A stretch of 63,893 nt of DNA from Streptomyces huiliensis (GCF_020037025.1 NZ_JAIQLH010000045.1:1-63893), one strand, 5' to 3'. Counted from the stretch's first letter, positions 17,645 through 27,358 are shown. The notes: a model not told the origin generated them from the letters alone. Numbers and translations are program-made.

Positions 17645-19372
17645 ATGCACAGCAGATCCGGCAGATCAGCCTCGCACTTCGACCGCCGCGGGTTCCTGGC
17701 CGCCGCCGGCGCCGTCGGTACCGGCCTCGCCCTGGGCCCCGCCGGCTCAGCCGCCGCCGACGAGCCCGCCCTCCAGAGCCCAGGCGCGCTCCCCGACGGC
17801 GGCGCGGCCGGCACCGAGACCGCGACGGCGGCCCCCACGGGCGCCGGCACCACGCTGGCCTCGGTCGCCACCCCGCGCGGCACCGGCGCGTACAAGCGGC
17901 TGGGCGACGGCCCCGGCTGGCCCCGCGTCGTCCGCACAGAGCTGGCCGCGGCGCGCGCCGACCGCACCAAACGGCGTACCACGATCGCGTCGTTCGTGCA
18001 GTTCACCGACTTGCATCTGACGGACGTCCAACACCCGCTCCGCTACGAGTTCTTCCGCGCCGGCGGCGAGGGCGCCTGGCGGCCGCACGAGGCGCTGACC
18101 CTGCCCGGCGTCGTCTCCCTCGTCGAGCGCGTCAACAAGCTGCGCCGCGGCCCGGCCACCGGCACCCCGCTCCGCTTCGTCATCACCACCGGTGACAACG
18201 GCGACGAGAACGCCAAGATCGAGGCCGAGTGGTTCCTCACCGCCCTCAGCGGCGGCCGGATGAACCCCAACACCGGCGACCCGCGCCGCTACGAGGGCGT
18301 CCAGAACAGCGGCCTCAAGCTCTACTGGCACCCCGAGAGCTCCCTCCGCGACCAGGACAAGGCCGTCGGCTACCCGCGCATCCCCGGCTACCTCAACGCC
18401 GCCATGCGCAGCGTCAACAGCCCCGGCCTCAACATCCCGTGGTACTCCACCTTCGGCAACCACGACCTGCTCTCCGGTGGCTGCTACCCGGCCGCCGGCT
18501 CGTTCATCTCCGACGTCGCCGTGGGCGGCAAGAAGCTCTACACCGTCTCCGCCGACGAGGCCAAGTGGCTGATGGACGGCGAGCTGCACGGCGCCGACCC
18601 CAAGGGCAAGCGCATAGAGGAACTGCTGCGCAAGCACAAGAAGGAGCTCCGCGGCGTCACTCCGGACGCCCGGCGCGTCCCGCTGACGCAGCGTCAGTAC
18701 GTCGGCCTGCACCTGGAGCGCCGGTTCGCCGGCCGCGGCCCGGTCGGCCACGGCTACACCAAGGACAACCTCGACTCCGGCACCCTCTACTACAGCTTCC
18801 GCGTCTCCGACCGGGTCGTCGGCATCAGCCTCGACTCCACCGACCCCGGCGGCCACTACCAGGGCTCTCTCGGCACCGCCCAGCTCGACTGGCTGGACCG
18901 CACCCTCAAGGCGCACAGGAACGAGTACGCCCTGATCTTCAGCCACCACCCCAGCTGGAGCATGAACAACACCGTCCCCGACCCCGCCCGCCCCAAGGAA
19001 CAGCGGCACGGCGGCGACGAGGTGATCGCCCTCCTCCAGAGCCACAAGAACGTCCTCGCCTGGATCAACGGCCACAGCCACCGCAACCGCATCCGCCCCC
19101 GCGGCACCTTCTGGGAGATCGCCACCGCCTCCCACGTCGACTACCCGCAGCTCGCCCGCGTCATCGAGATCACCGACAACCGCGACGGCACGATCTCCCT
19201 CTACACCACCCTCGTCGAGTCCGCGGCCCCCCACCGCACCGACTACCACGACCTCTCCCAGACGGGCCTCGCCGCCCTCTACCGCGAACTCGCCTACAAC
19301 GCCCCGGGCGCCGACCGCACCCTCGTCGGCGAACCGACGGACCGCAACACGGAGTTGCTGCTCAGGCGGTGA
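17645..19372 (+). CDS. Tat-exported calcineurin-like metallophosphoesterase (TIGR03767-type)
   Basis: A 575-residue phosphoesterase. The N-terminus carries a Tat signal (DRRGFLAAAGAVGTGLALG) ending near GSAAADE. Metal-binding motifs are in the expected order: DLH (D122, H124 in FTDLHLTD), GDN-GDEN, FGNHD, SHHPSW and NGHSHRN. The long insert between them and the overall length match what I recall of the actinobacterial TIGR03767 family. The substrate is unknown. The ATG at 17645 follows GGGGAGA. Its 3' end overlaps the end of the convergent DUF6177-like gene by 11 bp. Confidence 0.85.
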   Translation: MHSRSGRSASHFDRRGFLAAAGAVGTGLALGPAGSAAADEPALQSPGALPDGGAAGTETATAAPTGAGTTLASVATPRGTGAYKRLGDGPGWPRVVRTELAAARADRTKRRTTIASFVQFTDLHLTDVQHPLRYEFFRAGGEGAWRPHEALTLPGVVSLVERVNKLRRGPATGTPLRFVITTGDNGDENAKIEAEWFLTALSGGRMNPNTGDPRRYEGVQNSGLKLYWHPESSLRDQDKAVGYPRIPGYLNAAMRSVNSPGLNIPWYSTFGNHDLLSGGCYPAAGSFISDVAVGGKKLYTVSADEAKWLMDGELHGADPKGKRIEELLRKHKKELRGVTPDARRVPLTQRQYVGLHLERRFAGRGPVGHGYTKDNLDSGTLYYSFRVSDRVVGISLDSTDPGGHYQGSLGTAQLDWLDRTLKAHRNEYALIFSHHPSWSMNNTVPDPARPKEQRHGGDEVIALLQSHKNVLAWINGHSHRNRIRPRGTFWEIATASHVDYPQLARVIEITDNRDGTISLYTTLVESAAPHRTDYHDLSQTGLAALYRELAYNAPGADRTLVGEPTDRNTELLLRR

Positions 19373-20789
19373 CGCGTCCGGCTCCCCGCAGGTGCCGCGT
19401 CAGCCGCTCCAGGGCGGCCCACCCGTCCCCGTGCGACGACCCGTCGCCCAGCGGGTAGTACAGGCCGGGCCGCCCGGGCGGGCCGACGCGGAGCGGGGAG
19501 CCGGCCGTCGGCGCACCCGCGGCGTGCGCGAGCCCCCCGTTGTCCCGGACGCCGTCGGGGCCGAGCGCGTAGGCGAGGGGCACGGGCGGGGCCTCGAAGC
19601 GCGGCGGCACGCTCAGGTCGCGGCGGGCCGGGCGCAGGTGGCAGACGAGGGAGCGCAGACCATGCCGGGACGCCAGGGTGTCGGCGAGCTCCGGCAGCGC
19701 CTCCACCGGCGTCCGCTCGCCCGGCGCGTATCCGAGGGCCAGGGTCACGTCCTCCGCGACACCCTCCCGCGTGCGGTCCACCCGCACCGTGGCGACGGCC
19801 GGGCGGTCCGGCGCGCCCACCACGACGCACCAGGTGGGGCGCGGGCTGCGGTGCCGCGCCAGGGAGGTCGCCTCCTCGCGGGACCACGGGAGGCCGGCCG
19901 GCTCGGCGGAGCCCCAGCCCGCGGGCGGCGCGCCGGTCAGGGTCCGCCAGGCGGCCTCGACGGCACCGCCCAGGACCAGGTCCTCGGAGGCGGGCAGGCA
20001 GGTGCGGAACGCGACCACGAGCTGCCGCTCACCGCTCCGGTCGACCTGCCGGAACGCGTCGGCGACCAGGGCCCTCCCGTGGGCGTCGGCGACGGGGGCG
20101 AACGTGCCGTCCCGCCAGCCGAGCACCGCCCCGGACAGCCCGTCGTAGTAGCCGCACCGCTCGTCCCGTACCACCCAGCGGGTCGGCGGACCGGTGAGGA
20201 GTGAACGGGTGGGGAGGGAGAGCCGGCTGTGGCCCGGGGTGACGATCTGGAGGCCCCGGTCCGCGTCCGCCGAGGTGCGCAGCGCCTCGGACAGCCGGCT
20301 GGTCATGGCGATCAGCGGACGGTCCTGGAGGATCACGGCGGCCTGCCCGGTGAGCACGTCGACGGCCGGGAGCCCGGGAGGCTCCGCGGCGGTGACGTCC
20401 GAGACGTCGACGAGGCCGCCGGCTTCAGGGACGTCCCCGGACGCGCCCGGCGGCCACACCGCGCCGCCCAGCAGATCGGTGAGCCGGCCCGCCACCGCGC
20501 GCGCCAGCCGCTCAGCCCCGGGGACGCCCGTGGCGGCCCGGATCTCCGTCCACCAGCCGGTGCCGTTCCCCACGGGGACCCCGAGCAGCCGCTCGGCCTC
20601 GCCTCGCACCCCCATCCGCAGCGGTGCCTCCACCGAGACCAGCGGGGCGCCGTCCCGGTCGCAGAGCTGGAGCACCGCCCCCTGCCCAGCCGTCCGCACC
20701 CCGGGCTCGGGGCCGCCGGCCAGCAGGGCGGCCATGATGCTCCAGGGGTCCGGCATCCCCTCGGTGAGCGCGATCACGTCCGTCGTCAC
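19362..20789 (-). CDS. DUF6177-like protein of the type VII cluster
   Basis: A 475-residue protein without membrane segments or signal peptide, last in the minus-strand type VII cluster. It starts with MTTDVIALTEGMPDPWSIMAALL and matches what I recall of DUF6177, a family encoded beside EccC in Streptomyces. Its role is unknown; the gene position suggests a cytoplasmic accessory or chaperone-like factor for secretion. The GTG start (20787-20789) overlaps the stop of a 27-codon mini-cistron. That mini-cistron duplicates the end of eccC, so expression probably depends on translational coupling. The ribosome site GGAGA lies within the duplicated eccC-tail sequence. Confidence 0.65.
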   Translation of the reverse strand: MTTDVIALTEGMPDPWSIMAALLAGGPEPGVRTAGQGAVLQLCDRDGAPLVSVEAPLRMGVRGEAERLLGVPVGNGTGWWTEIRAATGVPGAERLARAVAGRLTDLLGGAVWPPGASGDVPEAGGLVDVSDVTAAEPPGLPAVDVLTGQAAVILQDRPLIAMTSRLSEALRTSADADRGLQIVTPGHSRLSLPTRSLLTGPPTRWVVRDERCGYYDGLSGAVLGWRDGTFAPVADAHGRALVADAFRQVDRSGERQLVVAFRTCLPASEDLVLGGAVEAAWRTLTGAPPAGWGSAEPAGLPWSREEATSLARHRSPRPTWCVVVGAPDRPAVATVRVDRTREGVAEDVTLALGYAPGERTPVEALPELADTLASRHGLRSLVCHLRPARRDLSVPPRFEAPPVPLAYALGPDGVRDNGGLAHAAGAPTAGSPLRVGPPGRPGLYYPLGDGSSHGDGWAALERLTRHLRGAGRVTA

Positions 20790-20869
20790 GCGGGTTCTCC
20801 GTCCGCCAAAGCCGTTGCCAAAGCCGTTGCCAAAGCCGTCGTCAAAGCCGTCGTCAAAGCCGTCGTCAC
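20786..20869 (-). CDS. 27-codon coupled mini-cistron between eccC and DUF6177 gene
   Basis: A GTG at 20869-20867 overlaps the eccC stop (GTGA). It opens a frame that reads Thr/Ala/Leu units, ends ALADGEPA and stops at 20786-20788, overlapping the GTG of the next gene in the same way. Its last eight codons repeat the last eight codons of eccC. It is best explained as a tandem duplication of the eccC stop/start junction together with expansion of a 12-bp unit. Both copies carry the GGAGA ribosome site. It may act only as a translational relay. The peptide would be non-polar and has no known function. Confidence 0.5.
   Translation of the reverse strand: MTTALTTALTTALATALATALADGEPA
20801..20867. 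repeat. 12-bp tandem repeat with flanking 21-bp duplication
   Basis: Five units of about 12 bp (AAAGCCGTYGYC on the plus strand) lie between two copies of a ~21-bp block (about 20787-20807 and 20867-20887). The block carries the end of eccC, the ribosome site and a GTGA stop-start overlap. Confidence 0.9.
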
Positions 20870-23800
20870 GCGGGTTCTCCGTCCGCCAGTGCCGTCTGCA
20901 CCAGCCGCGCCGCCGCGCCCCGCCGCACGAGGAAGCCCCGCCCCGGGGGCTGAGGCGCGGCGTACACCCCGGGGAACAGCTGCCCCTCCTGCCGGTCGCC
21001 GGTCATCACCAGGGCCGTCGCGCCGCTCTCCCGGAGGGCCATCAGGAACGGCTCGTACAGCGCGCGGGAGGCACCGGCCACACGCCGGGTGACGACGAAG
21101 TGCAGGCCGATGTCCCCGGCCGCCGGGACGAACGGCAGGAACGGCGCCAGCGGCTGCTGCCCCGCCGCCGCGAGGGCGTCGTAGTCGTCCACGAGCACGA
21201 CGATCTTCGGCCCGGGATGCCGGCCGACGGGCCCCGACGGCCGGCTCCCGTCCGGCATCCGCTTCTCCAGCTCGGTGGCGACGACGGACGAAAGACCCTC
21301 ACAGACGCGGGAGTTCGTCGCGTACCCGCCGCGGTAGGGCTCCGGGACGAGGGCGTGCAGACCGCGGCGAGGGTCCATCAGCGCGAAGACGATCTCCTCG
21401 TCGCTCCGGCGCGCCATCAGCCCCTGGGCGACCAGCCGCAGCAGGTTCGTCTTCCCGCACTCGCCGTCGCCGAGGACGAGCAGGTGCTGGTCGTGCCCGA
21501 ACAGGTCGAGGGAGACCGGGCGCAGCCCCGCCTGGTCGACCCCGAAGGGTATGCGGAGCGGCTCCTCCGCGGGGGAGGGCAGGTCCGCCGCGGGGAGGCG
21601 GGTGGGGAGTACGCGCACCGGCCGCACCCCCTCACCCGGCCACGCCGCCCGGATCGCGGCCGCCGCCTGCCCGACGGCCGGCGCCAGGCCCGCCGTCGTG
21701 GCCAGCGCGTCGACGCGGGGCAGCGCGGTCTGGGCGTAGAGCTTGCCGTCGGTGAGCACCCGGCCCGGCTCGTCCGGGGCGAGGGCGGCGGCGAGCTTCC
21801 GGTCCACGCCGCTGTCGCCCGGGTCGTTCAGGCGCAGCTCGACGCGGGTGCCGAAGGCCGCCTGGGTGGCGATGCGCACGTCGTTCCAGCGGAGCATCGA
21901 CGCGACGACGTGCACGCCGTAGCCGCCGCCGCGCTTGAGGATGTCGGCCACCGCGTCCTCCAGCGCGTCGAAGCCGCCGCCGAACCCGCCGCCGACGCCG
22001 TCCCGCAGCGCGCCGAAGCCGTCGACGACCAGCACGACCTCGGTGGAGGACAGCTCGGGCAGCCCGCCCCGGGAGCGGAGTTCGCGCAGGTGCTCCACCG
22101 AGTCGATCCCGTGCTCCCGGAAGAGGTCCGCCCGCTCGTCGAGCATGCCGCGCACCTCCTCGACCGTACGGGCGACCCGCTCGGCGTCCGCACGCCCGGT
22201 CACGCCGCCCACGTGGGGCAGCCCGGCGAGCGGTGCGAGACCGCCGCCGGCCAGGTCGAGCCCGTACACCGCGACCTCGCGTGGGGTGTGCGTCAGGGCC
22301 AGGGACAGCACCAGCGAGCGCAGCAGCGTGGTCTTTCCGGACTGCGGGCCGCCGATGACGGCGGCGTGCCCGCCGGAGACCGTCAGGTCGAGGACCCACC
22401 GGCCCTGCCACTGCCGGGCCGGGTCGTCGAGCAGCCCGAGCGGCACCCGCATCGGCCCCTCGCCGGCGTCCAGGCGGAGCCCGCGGCCGTCGGTGCGCAG
22501 GGGAGCGCAGGCGTCGAGGGTCACGGCGCGCGGCAGGGGCGGCAGCCAGACGGCGCGGGTGGGCGGTGCGGCGTCCTTGAGGCGGTCCACCAGGACCGAC
22601 AGCGGTGTGGGGCCGGGCGCCCGGTGGCGTTCCGGCGGCGCGCCCGGCGTGGCCGCCGGCGGCTCGGGGGCGCTGACGGCGGGGTAGGGGAGGACCACCG
22701 GGCCGGTGTCGTCGGCGTCGCGGACGGCCGGGCCCCGGTACGGGCCCGAGACGAAGCCCGCCTTGAACCGCCGGTACACGCTGGTGTCGACCTTGAGGTA
22801 GCCGAATCCGGGGAGGGGCGGCAGCCGGAAGGCGTCGGGGGTGTCCAGCACCGTACGGCTCTCCTCGGCGGAGAACGTGCGCAGGCCCAGCCGGTAGGAG
22901 AGGTAGGTCTCCAGCCCCTTCAGCTTGCCGCTCTCGATGCGCTGGCTGGAGAGCAGCAGGTGGATGCCGATGGACCGGCCGATCCGGCCGATGGAGAGGA
23001 AGAGGTCGCCGAAGTCCGGCCGCTCCGTGAGGAGTTCACCGAACTCGTCGATGATCACGAACAGGTGCGGCATCGGCTCCAGACCGGGCCGGGAGGCCCG
23101 CAGCGCCCGGTAGTGGCCGATGTCGGCGAGGTTGCCCGCGTCCCGCAGCACCTGCTGGCGGCGGCGCACCTCGCCGGCGAGCGAGGTGTGGACCCGCTCC
23201 ACCAGCCCCGCGCGGTGCTCCAGGTTGGTGATGACGCCGGCGACGTGCGGGAGTTCCGCGAACGGCGCGAAGGTGGCGCCGCCCTTGTAGTCGACCAGGA
23301 CCAGGGCCAGGTCCTCCGGCGGGTGGGAGGAGACCAGCCCGAGCACCAGGGTGCGCAGCAGCTCGCTCTTGCCCGAACCCGTCGCCCCCACGCAGAGCCC
23401 GTGCGGGCCCATGCCGTACTCCGACGACTCCTTGAGGTCGAGCAGCACCGGCTCGCCGGCGTCGTCGACCCCGATGGGCACGCGCAGGAAGGCCCGTTCG
23501 CCGCGCGGCCGCCACAGCGTGTGCGGGTCGAGGGCGGCCGGATCGTCCAGGCCCAGCAGACCGGCGAAGTCGACGGTCCCGGCCAGCGGCGCGTCGGCGA
23601 CGGACTCGGCGGACAGCCGGACCGGGGCCAGGGCCCGGGCGAGCCCCTCGGCCTCGGCGGCGGACACCCGGTCGGCGCTGCCGGCGCCGGCGGGCGCCTG
23701 CGGCGTCCGGAGGTCCTCCACCTGTACGTGGTCACCGGTCACCGTGATGCGCAGCGCGACCTCGCCCGGCTCCCGCACCCGCTCGCCCACCAGATGCAGG

Positions 23801-24855
23801 ACGGTGACGCCCAGCTCGCCGAGCGACAACGCCTCGTCAGGACGGGGGAGTTCCGTGGCGTCCGTGCCGTGGCCGTCGCTGACGACGAGCATCCGGCCCA
23901 GCAGGTTCCGGGCATCCGCGCCCGAGAGGAGGCCGCGCCGGGCCTCGGCGGCGTACGCCGTGCGGTCGCGCAGCCCGGGCCCGAGGAGCCGGCCGAGCTC
24001 CGGGAGGCCGGACGCGATCCGGCGGGCGGGGACGGGACCGTCCCGGGTGTCCGGATCGAGCACGTGGGGCAGCCACTTGAGCCACTCCCAGTCCGGCAGC
24101 CGGTCCGGGGGACAGGCCAGCGCCACGGCGACGTCGTCCGGCGCGTGCGCCGCGGCCGTCTGGACGAGCAGCGCGCGGGCGACGCGGAGGACGTCCCGGC
24201 GCTCCCCGACGACACTGACGTTGCCGGCCCGGTCCAGGGGCACGGTGAGCGGGAGGTCCGCGGCGGTCCCGAAGCGGTGGGCGAGCGCGCCCGCCTCGTT
24301 GAGCATGAACGGGTCCGGGGGCGTCAGGACGCCGCCTCCCGCACTGCCGATCACGAGCGTGCGCACCGGCATCCGCCCGGTGCCCATGCGCACCCGCAGG
24401 AAGTCCGGGTCCGCGCGCCGCCGCTCCCACAGCCGCGCCGGGTCGCGCACCAGGTCGTGGAGGGCGGCCGGGTCCGGGTCGAGCAGCCGGGCGGCGGCCC
24501 GGTGCGCGCGCTCCTCGGCGACGAGCTCCTCGCGGAGCCCCTCCAGGTACTCCAGGTACCGCTCGCGCTGCCGCCGCCGGGTGCGCTGGGCCTTCCCGCG
24601 CTGCGACAGCAGCAGTCCCACCGAGCCGACGACGGTGACGACGAGCACCAGGGCGCCGATCGCCGCGAACTGGCTGTTGCGGACGACCGTCATCATGACG
24701 ACCGAGCTCATGACGCCCGCCACCGGCATCAACGAGTGCAGCGCCCCGCCGACCTTGCCCTCCGGGAGGTTCGGCGGCGGCTCCACGACCCGTTCGGGAA
24801 GCGGCGCCGGGGGCCGGGTGGCACGGGCGGGACGGTGCACGATCCGGGTGGTCAC
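20866..24855 (-). CDS. eccC: EccC-type FtsK/SpoIIIE ATPase of type VII secretion
   Basis: A 1329-residue coupling ATPase, the motor and substrate receptor of ESX-type secretion. The N-terminus has two membrane helices (about residues 40-85, including IGALVLVVTVVGSVGLLL), then a DUF-type stalk domain. Three FtsK-like ATPase domains follow, with P-loops near residue 490 (GATGSGKSE), 835 (GGPQSGKTT) and 1129 (GDGECGKTN). Walker B of the first is LFVIIDEFGELL. The EccCa and EccCb parts are fused in one chain, as is usual in Streptomyces. The GTG at 24855 overlaps the stop of the upstream ATPase gene by 4 bp. Esx substrates are encoded about 7 kb upstream in the same cluster. Confidence 0.92.
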   Translation of the reverse strand: MTTRIVHRPARATRPPAPLPERVVEPPPNLPEGKVGGALHSLMPVAGVMSSVVMMTVVRNSQFAAIGALVLVVTVVGSVGLLLSQRGKAQRTRRRQRERYLEYLEGLREELVAEERAHRAAARLLDPDPAALHDLVRDPARLWERRRADPDFLRVRMGTGRMPVRTLVIGSAGGGVLTPPDPFMLNEAGALAHRFGTAADLPLTVPLDRAGNVSVVGERRDVLRVARALLVQTAAAHAPDDVAVALACPPDRLPDWEWLKWLPHVLDPDTRDGPVPARRIASGLPELGRLLGPGLRDRTAYAAEARRGLLSGADARNLLGRMLVVSDGHGTDATELPRPDEALSLGELGVTVLHLVGERVREPGEVALRITVTGDHVQVEDLRTPQAPAGAGSADRVSAAEAEGLARALAPVRLSAESVADAPLAGTVDFAGLLGLDDPAALDPHTLWRPRGERAFLRVPIGVDDAGEPVLLDLKESSEYGMGPHGLCVGATGSGKSELLRTLVLGLVSSHPPEDLALVLVDYKGGATFAPFAELPHVAGVITNLEHRAGLVERVHTSLAGEVRRRQQVLRDAGNLADIGHYRALRASRPGLEPMPHLFVIIDEFGELLTERPDFGDLFLSIGRIGRSIGIHLLLSSQRIESGKLKGLETYLSYRLGLRTFSAEESRTVLDTPDAFRLPPLPGFGYLKVDTSVYRRFKAGFVSGPYRGPAVRDADDTGPVVLPYPAVSAPEPPAATPGAPPERHRAPGPTPLSVLVDRLKDAAPPTRAVWLPPLPRAVTLDACAPLRTDGRGLRLDAGEGPMRVPLGLLDDPARQWQGRWVLDLTVSGGHAAVIGGPQSGKTTLLRSLVLSLALTHTPREVAVYGLDLAGGGLAPLAGLPHVGGVTGRADAERVARTVEEVRGMLDERADLFREHGIDSVEHLRELRSRGGLPELSSTEVVLVVDGFGALRDGVGGGFGGGFDALEDAVADILKRGGGYGVHVVASMLRWNDVRIATQAAFGTRVELRLNDPGDSGVDRKLAAALAPDEPGRVLTDGKLYAQTALPRVDALATTAGLAPAVGQAAAAIRAAWPGEGVRPVRVLPTRLPAADLPSPAEEPLRIPFGVDQAGLRPVSLDLFGHDQHLLVLGDGECGKTNLLRLVAQGLMARRSDEEIVFALMDPRRGLHALVPEPYRGGYATNSRVCEGLSSVVATELEKRMPDGSRPSGPVGRHPGPKIVVLVDDYDALAAAGQQPLAPFLPFVPAAGDIGLHFVVTRRVAGASRALYEPFLMALRESGATALVMTGDRQEGQLFPGVYAAPQPPGRGFLVRRGAAARLVQTALADGEPA

Positions 24856-25964
24856 GACGGGCGCCCGCCTCTGTTCAGCGACCGGGTCAGGACGTCCGCG
24901 GCGAGCCGCGTCACCTCGTCGTGGGTGCGCCGGGCGAGCAGCTCCGTCCTGATCGCGCCGCCCGCGGCGAGGTGGCGGTCGTAGGGGAGCGCGCGGACGG
25001 ACACCCCGTCGAGCTCCAGCGCCTCGCGGGCGACCGGGATGTCGACGGCGGTGTGCGGTGCTCCCTCCGTCACGACCACCACCGTCCGCCGCAGCAGCCC
25101 GGGGCGGCGCAGCGTCGCCATCCAGTCGAGGACGGCCCGGGTGGCCACCACGCCCTCGGCGGTGGCGGGCGTGACGAGGACCCGGGCGTGGGCGGCCACC
25201 AGCGCGGTGCGGGACAGCTCGCTGGGCAGCGAGCCGCAGTCGACGACGGTGATGCCGAAGTACCGCCGCAGGGCGAGCATCACGGCTCGGTACTCGGCCA
25301 GCTCCAGCCGGGCGCCCACCCGGCCCTGACTGCCGGGCAGCAGCCAGCCCCGGTCCGGCAGCTGGACCAGGTAGCCGGTGACGTCGGTGAGCTGCATGGA
25401 CGGGGTGACGATCCGCGCGAGGTCGCCGCAGGTCCACCGCACGCCAGGCGCGCCGAGCCGGGCGGGCAGGGTGCCGAGCGCGGCGTCCGCCTCCAGCATC
25501 AGCACGGGGTCCTGCCGGAAGTGCGCGTAGGTACGGCCGAGCAGCGCCGTGACGGTGGTCTTGCCCGCGCCGCCGCGGATGCCCGTCACCGCGATCTGCC
25601 GTCCGGTGGTGACCGGCTGCTGGAGCGCCTCCGCCGTCCGGGCCGCGTGCTCCACCTCGCGGGCGACGGAGGCGCCGGTCAGACGGCGGAGGGCACGGGC
25701 GACGCGGCGGGCGGCGGGGTCGCCGTGACGGGGGCGGGGCCTGAGGAGGGCGGCGGGGAGGGGGGTGGGGACGGGTGTGGGCGGGGCGGGTGCGGACGGG
25801 GCCGGTGTGGATGGGGCCGGTCGCGGTGGGGCTGGCGCGACCGCTTCGACGGGGGGTCCTTGGGTGACAGGCAGATCTGCGCCCGCCTTACCCGTTACGG
25901 CACCATCTCTCACCGCTTCGCCGAGCTCGCGCAGGACGTCGCTCTGCCAATCCTGTGGTGGCAT
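24852..25964 (-). CDS. MinD/ParA-like ATPase of the type VII cluster
   Basis: A 370-residue protein starting at ATG 25964, six bases after GGAGG. Residues about 40-75 form a Pro/Ala linker (PAPPRPAPSTPAPSAPAPPTP). A SIMIBI-class NTPase follows, with P-loop GIRGGAGKTTVTALLG near residue 128. It then has an Asp-containing switch (MLEADAALGTLPARLG) and ITVVDCGSLPSELSRTALVAA. MinD-like ATPases occur in many Streptomyces type VII loci, where EccA is often absent. A role in positioning or energising the complex is inferred. It lies between eccD (10 bases upstream) and eccC (4-bp overlap). Confidence 0.8.
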   Translation of the reverse strand: MPPQDWQSDVLRELGEAVRDGAVTGKAGADLPVTQGPPVEAVAPAPPRPAPSTPAPSAPAPPTPVPTPLPAALLRPRPRHGDPAARRVARALRRLTGASVAREVEHAARTAEALQQPVTTGRQIAVTGIRGGAGKTTVTALLGRTYAHFRQDPVLMLEADAALGTLPARLGAPGVRWTCGDLARIVTPSMQLTDVTGYLVQLPDRGWLLPGSQGRVGARLELAEYRAVMLALRRYFGITVVDCGSLPSELSRTALVAAHARVLVTPATAEGVVATRAVLDWMATLRRPGLLRRTVVVVTEGAPHTAVDIPVAREALELDGVSVRALPYDRHLAAGGAIRTELLARRTHDEVTRLAADVLTRSLNRGGRPS

Positions 25965-25974
25965 CCACACCCTC

Positions 25975-27345
25975 CTAGAACTGGTGGAGCAGGCGCTCGA
26001 AGACCCCGAACTCGCCGACCGCGAGCGGGAACAGCGCGACCAGGCCCAGCGTCTCGGCCACGTCCGTCGCCCGGCGGAGCCGCACGCGCACGTGCTCCGG
26101 CGGCCGGACCGCCAGCACGCCGAGCGGTACCAGAGCGAGTGCCGCGAGGGCGGCCACAGGCCCGTACGACGGCCCGCCGGCCTCGTCGTGCCACAACAGC
26201 ACCAGCCGTACCACCAGCACACTGGCTCCGGCCAGCAGCACCACGACCTCGGGCACCAGCGGGAAGGCGCGGGCGCGGGAGACCAGGACGAGGGCGGCCA
26301 CTCCGGTGAGCGCGGTGCTCCAGGGAGAGAAGCGGCCGGTCACCGCCACCAGGCCGCCGGCGGTGACGGACGCGGCGACGGCCGCCGTGGCGAGGACCAG
26401 GCCCCGGTGCGCGGCGGCCAGGGCGGTCCGCACCTCGTACCGGCTCACGGAGGCGCCCCCGGCGCGGCGGTCGTCCAGCGCGGTCAGCCCGGCCGCCATC
26501 AGGGCGGCCCGGGGGAGCGCGCCGAGCGCGACGGCGGAGACGACGACGAGGACGCAGCCCACGCGGGCCACGTCGTGCTGCACGAGGGCGGCGCCCTCCC
26601 AGACGCCCGTGGCGACGACGACGGCACCGGCGCCGATCAGTCCGCCGCGGCCCAGCGGGGCCTTGGGCAGTCCGAGGAGCACGAGCGTCCAGGCCCAGAC
26701 GGCGGCGACCGCGGCGAGCCGCACCTCCCAGGACCACCCGCGCCCGTCGGCGGCGGCCCAGACGGCCAGCGTGCCGACCTCGCCGGCGACCAGCACCAGC
26801 GTGGTACCGAGCGGCCGCCCGCCCCGGGCGGCGGCCATGGCCCCGAGCAGCGCGGCGAGCACGGCCGCGCCGGCGAGGGGCGGCGCGACGGCCGCGGCTC
26901 CCGCCGAGCCCCAGGCGAACAGCGCCGCCACGGCGGCCAGCACCGCGGCCGCCACTCCTGCCGTCCAGTCCCGGGGAGTGGGCCCCCAACGCCAGGCGCG
27001 GATGCCTAGATCGTCGGCGACCTCGTCCGTGACGTCGTGCACGACGGGCGCGGAGGGAGCGTCCTCGATCCGCACGAGCCGCAGGATCGCCCCGTCGGCG
27101 ACGTCCGCGTCGGCCAGCGAACCCTCTTGCGGCAGCAGCGTCCCGTCCACGGTCACCAAGTGCCGCGCGGCGGGCGGATCGATCACCCGATCACCCAACA
27201 ACCGCAGCACATCCGGCAGTAACCGCCCGATCGGCTCGTCGGCGGGCAGGACCACATCCACGCGCCGGTGCTCGGCGACGAGCGTCACCCTGCTCAACCG
27301 CCCCGGCGCGGCCCGCAGTTTCGTCTTCGCCCCTACGTTCGCCAC
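25975..27345 (-). CDS. eccD: EccD-type integral membrane channel subunit
   Basis: A 456-residue protein. Residues about 1-105 form a ubiquitin-like domain (RVTLVAEHRRVDVVLPADEPIGRLLPDVLRLLGD, HLVTVDGTLLPQEGSLADADVADGAILRLV). About eleven closely spaced hydrophobic segments follow, which is the EccD/YukD plan. EccD lines the inner-membrane pore of type VII secretion. The GTG at 27345 was chosen because the conserved domain starts shortly after it. Ribosome binding sequence is weak, and the gene begins 13 bases after the preceding stop, so coupling is likely. Confidence 0.88.
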   Translation of the reverse strand: MANVGAKTKLRAAPGRLSRVTLVAEHRRVDVVLPADEPIGRLLPDVLRLLGDRVIDPPAARHLVTVDGTLLPQEGSLADADVADGAILRLVRIEDAPSAPVVHDVTDEVADDLGIRAWRWGPTPRDWTAGVAAAVLAAVAALFAWGSAGAAAVAPPLAGAAVLAALLGAMAAARGGRPLGTTLVLVAGEVGTLAVWAAADGRGWSWEVRLAAVAAVWAWTLVLLGLPKAPLGRGGLIGAGAVVVATGVWEGAALVQHDVARVGCVLVVVSAVALGALPRAALMAAGLTALDDRRAGGASVSRYEVRTALAAAHRGLVLATAAVAASVTAGGLVAVTGRFSPWSTALTGVAALVLVSRARAFPLVPEVVVLLAGASVLVVRLVLLWHDEAGGPSYGPVAALAALALVPLGVLAVRPPEHVRVRLRRATDVAETLGLVALFPLAVGEFGVFERLLHQF

Positions 27346-27358
27346 TCGCCCGAACCTA

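Noticed and set aside
20801..20867. Tandem repeats as a CRISPR array
   Set aside because: Units are 12 bp without spacers; the same holds for all repeat arrays in the window.
20194..24984. Long plus-strand frame opposite eccC and DUF6177 gene
   Set aside because: Shadow frame; the opposite strand encodes three intact P-loop ATPase domains.
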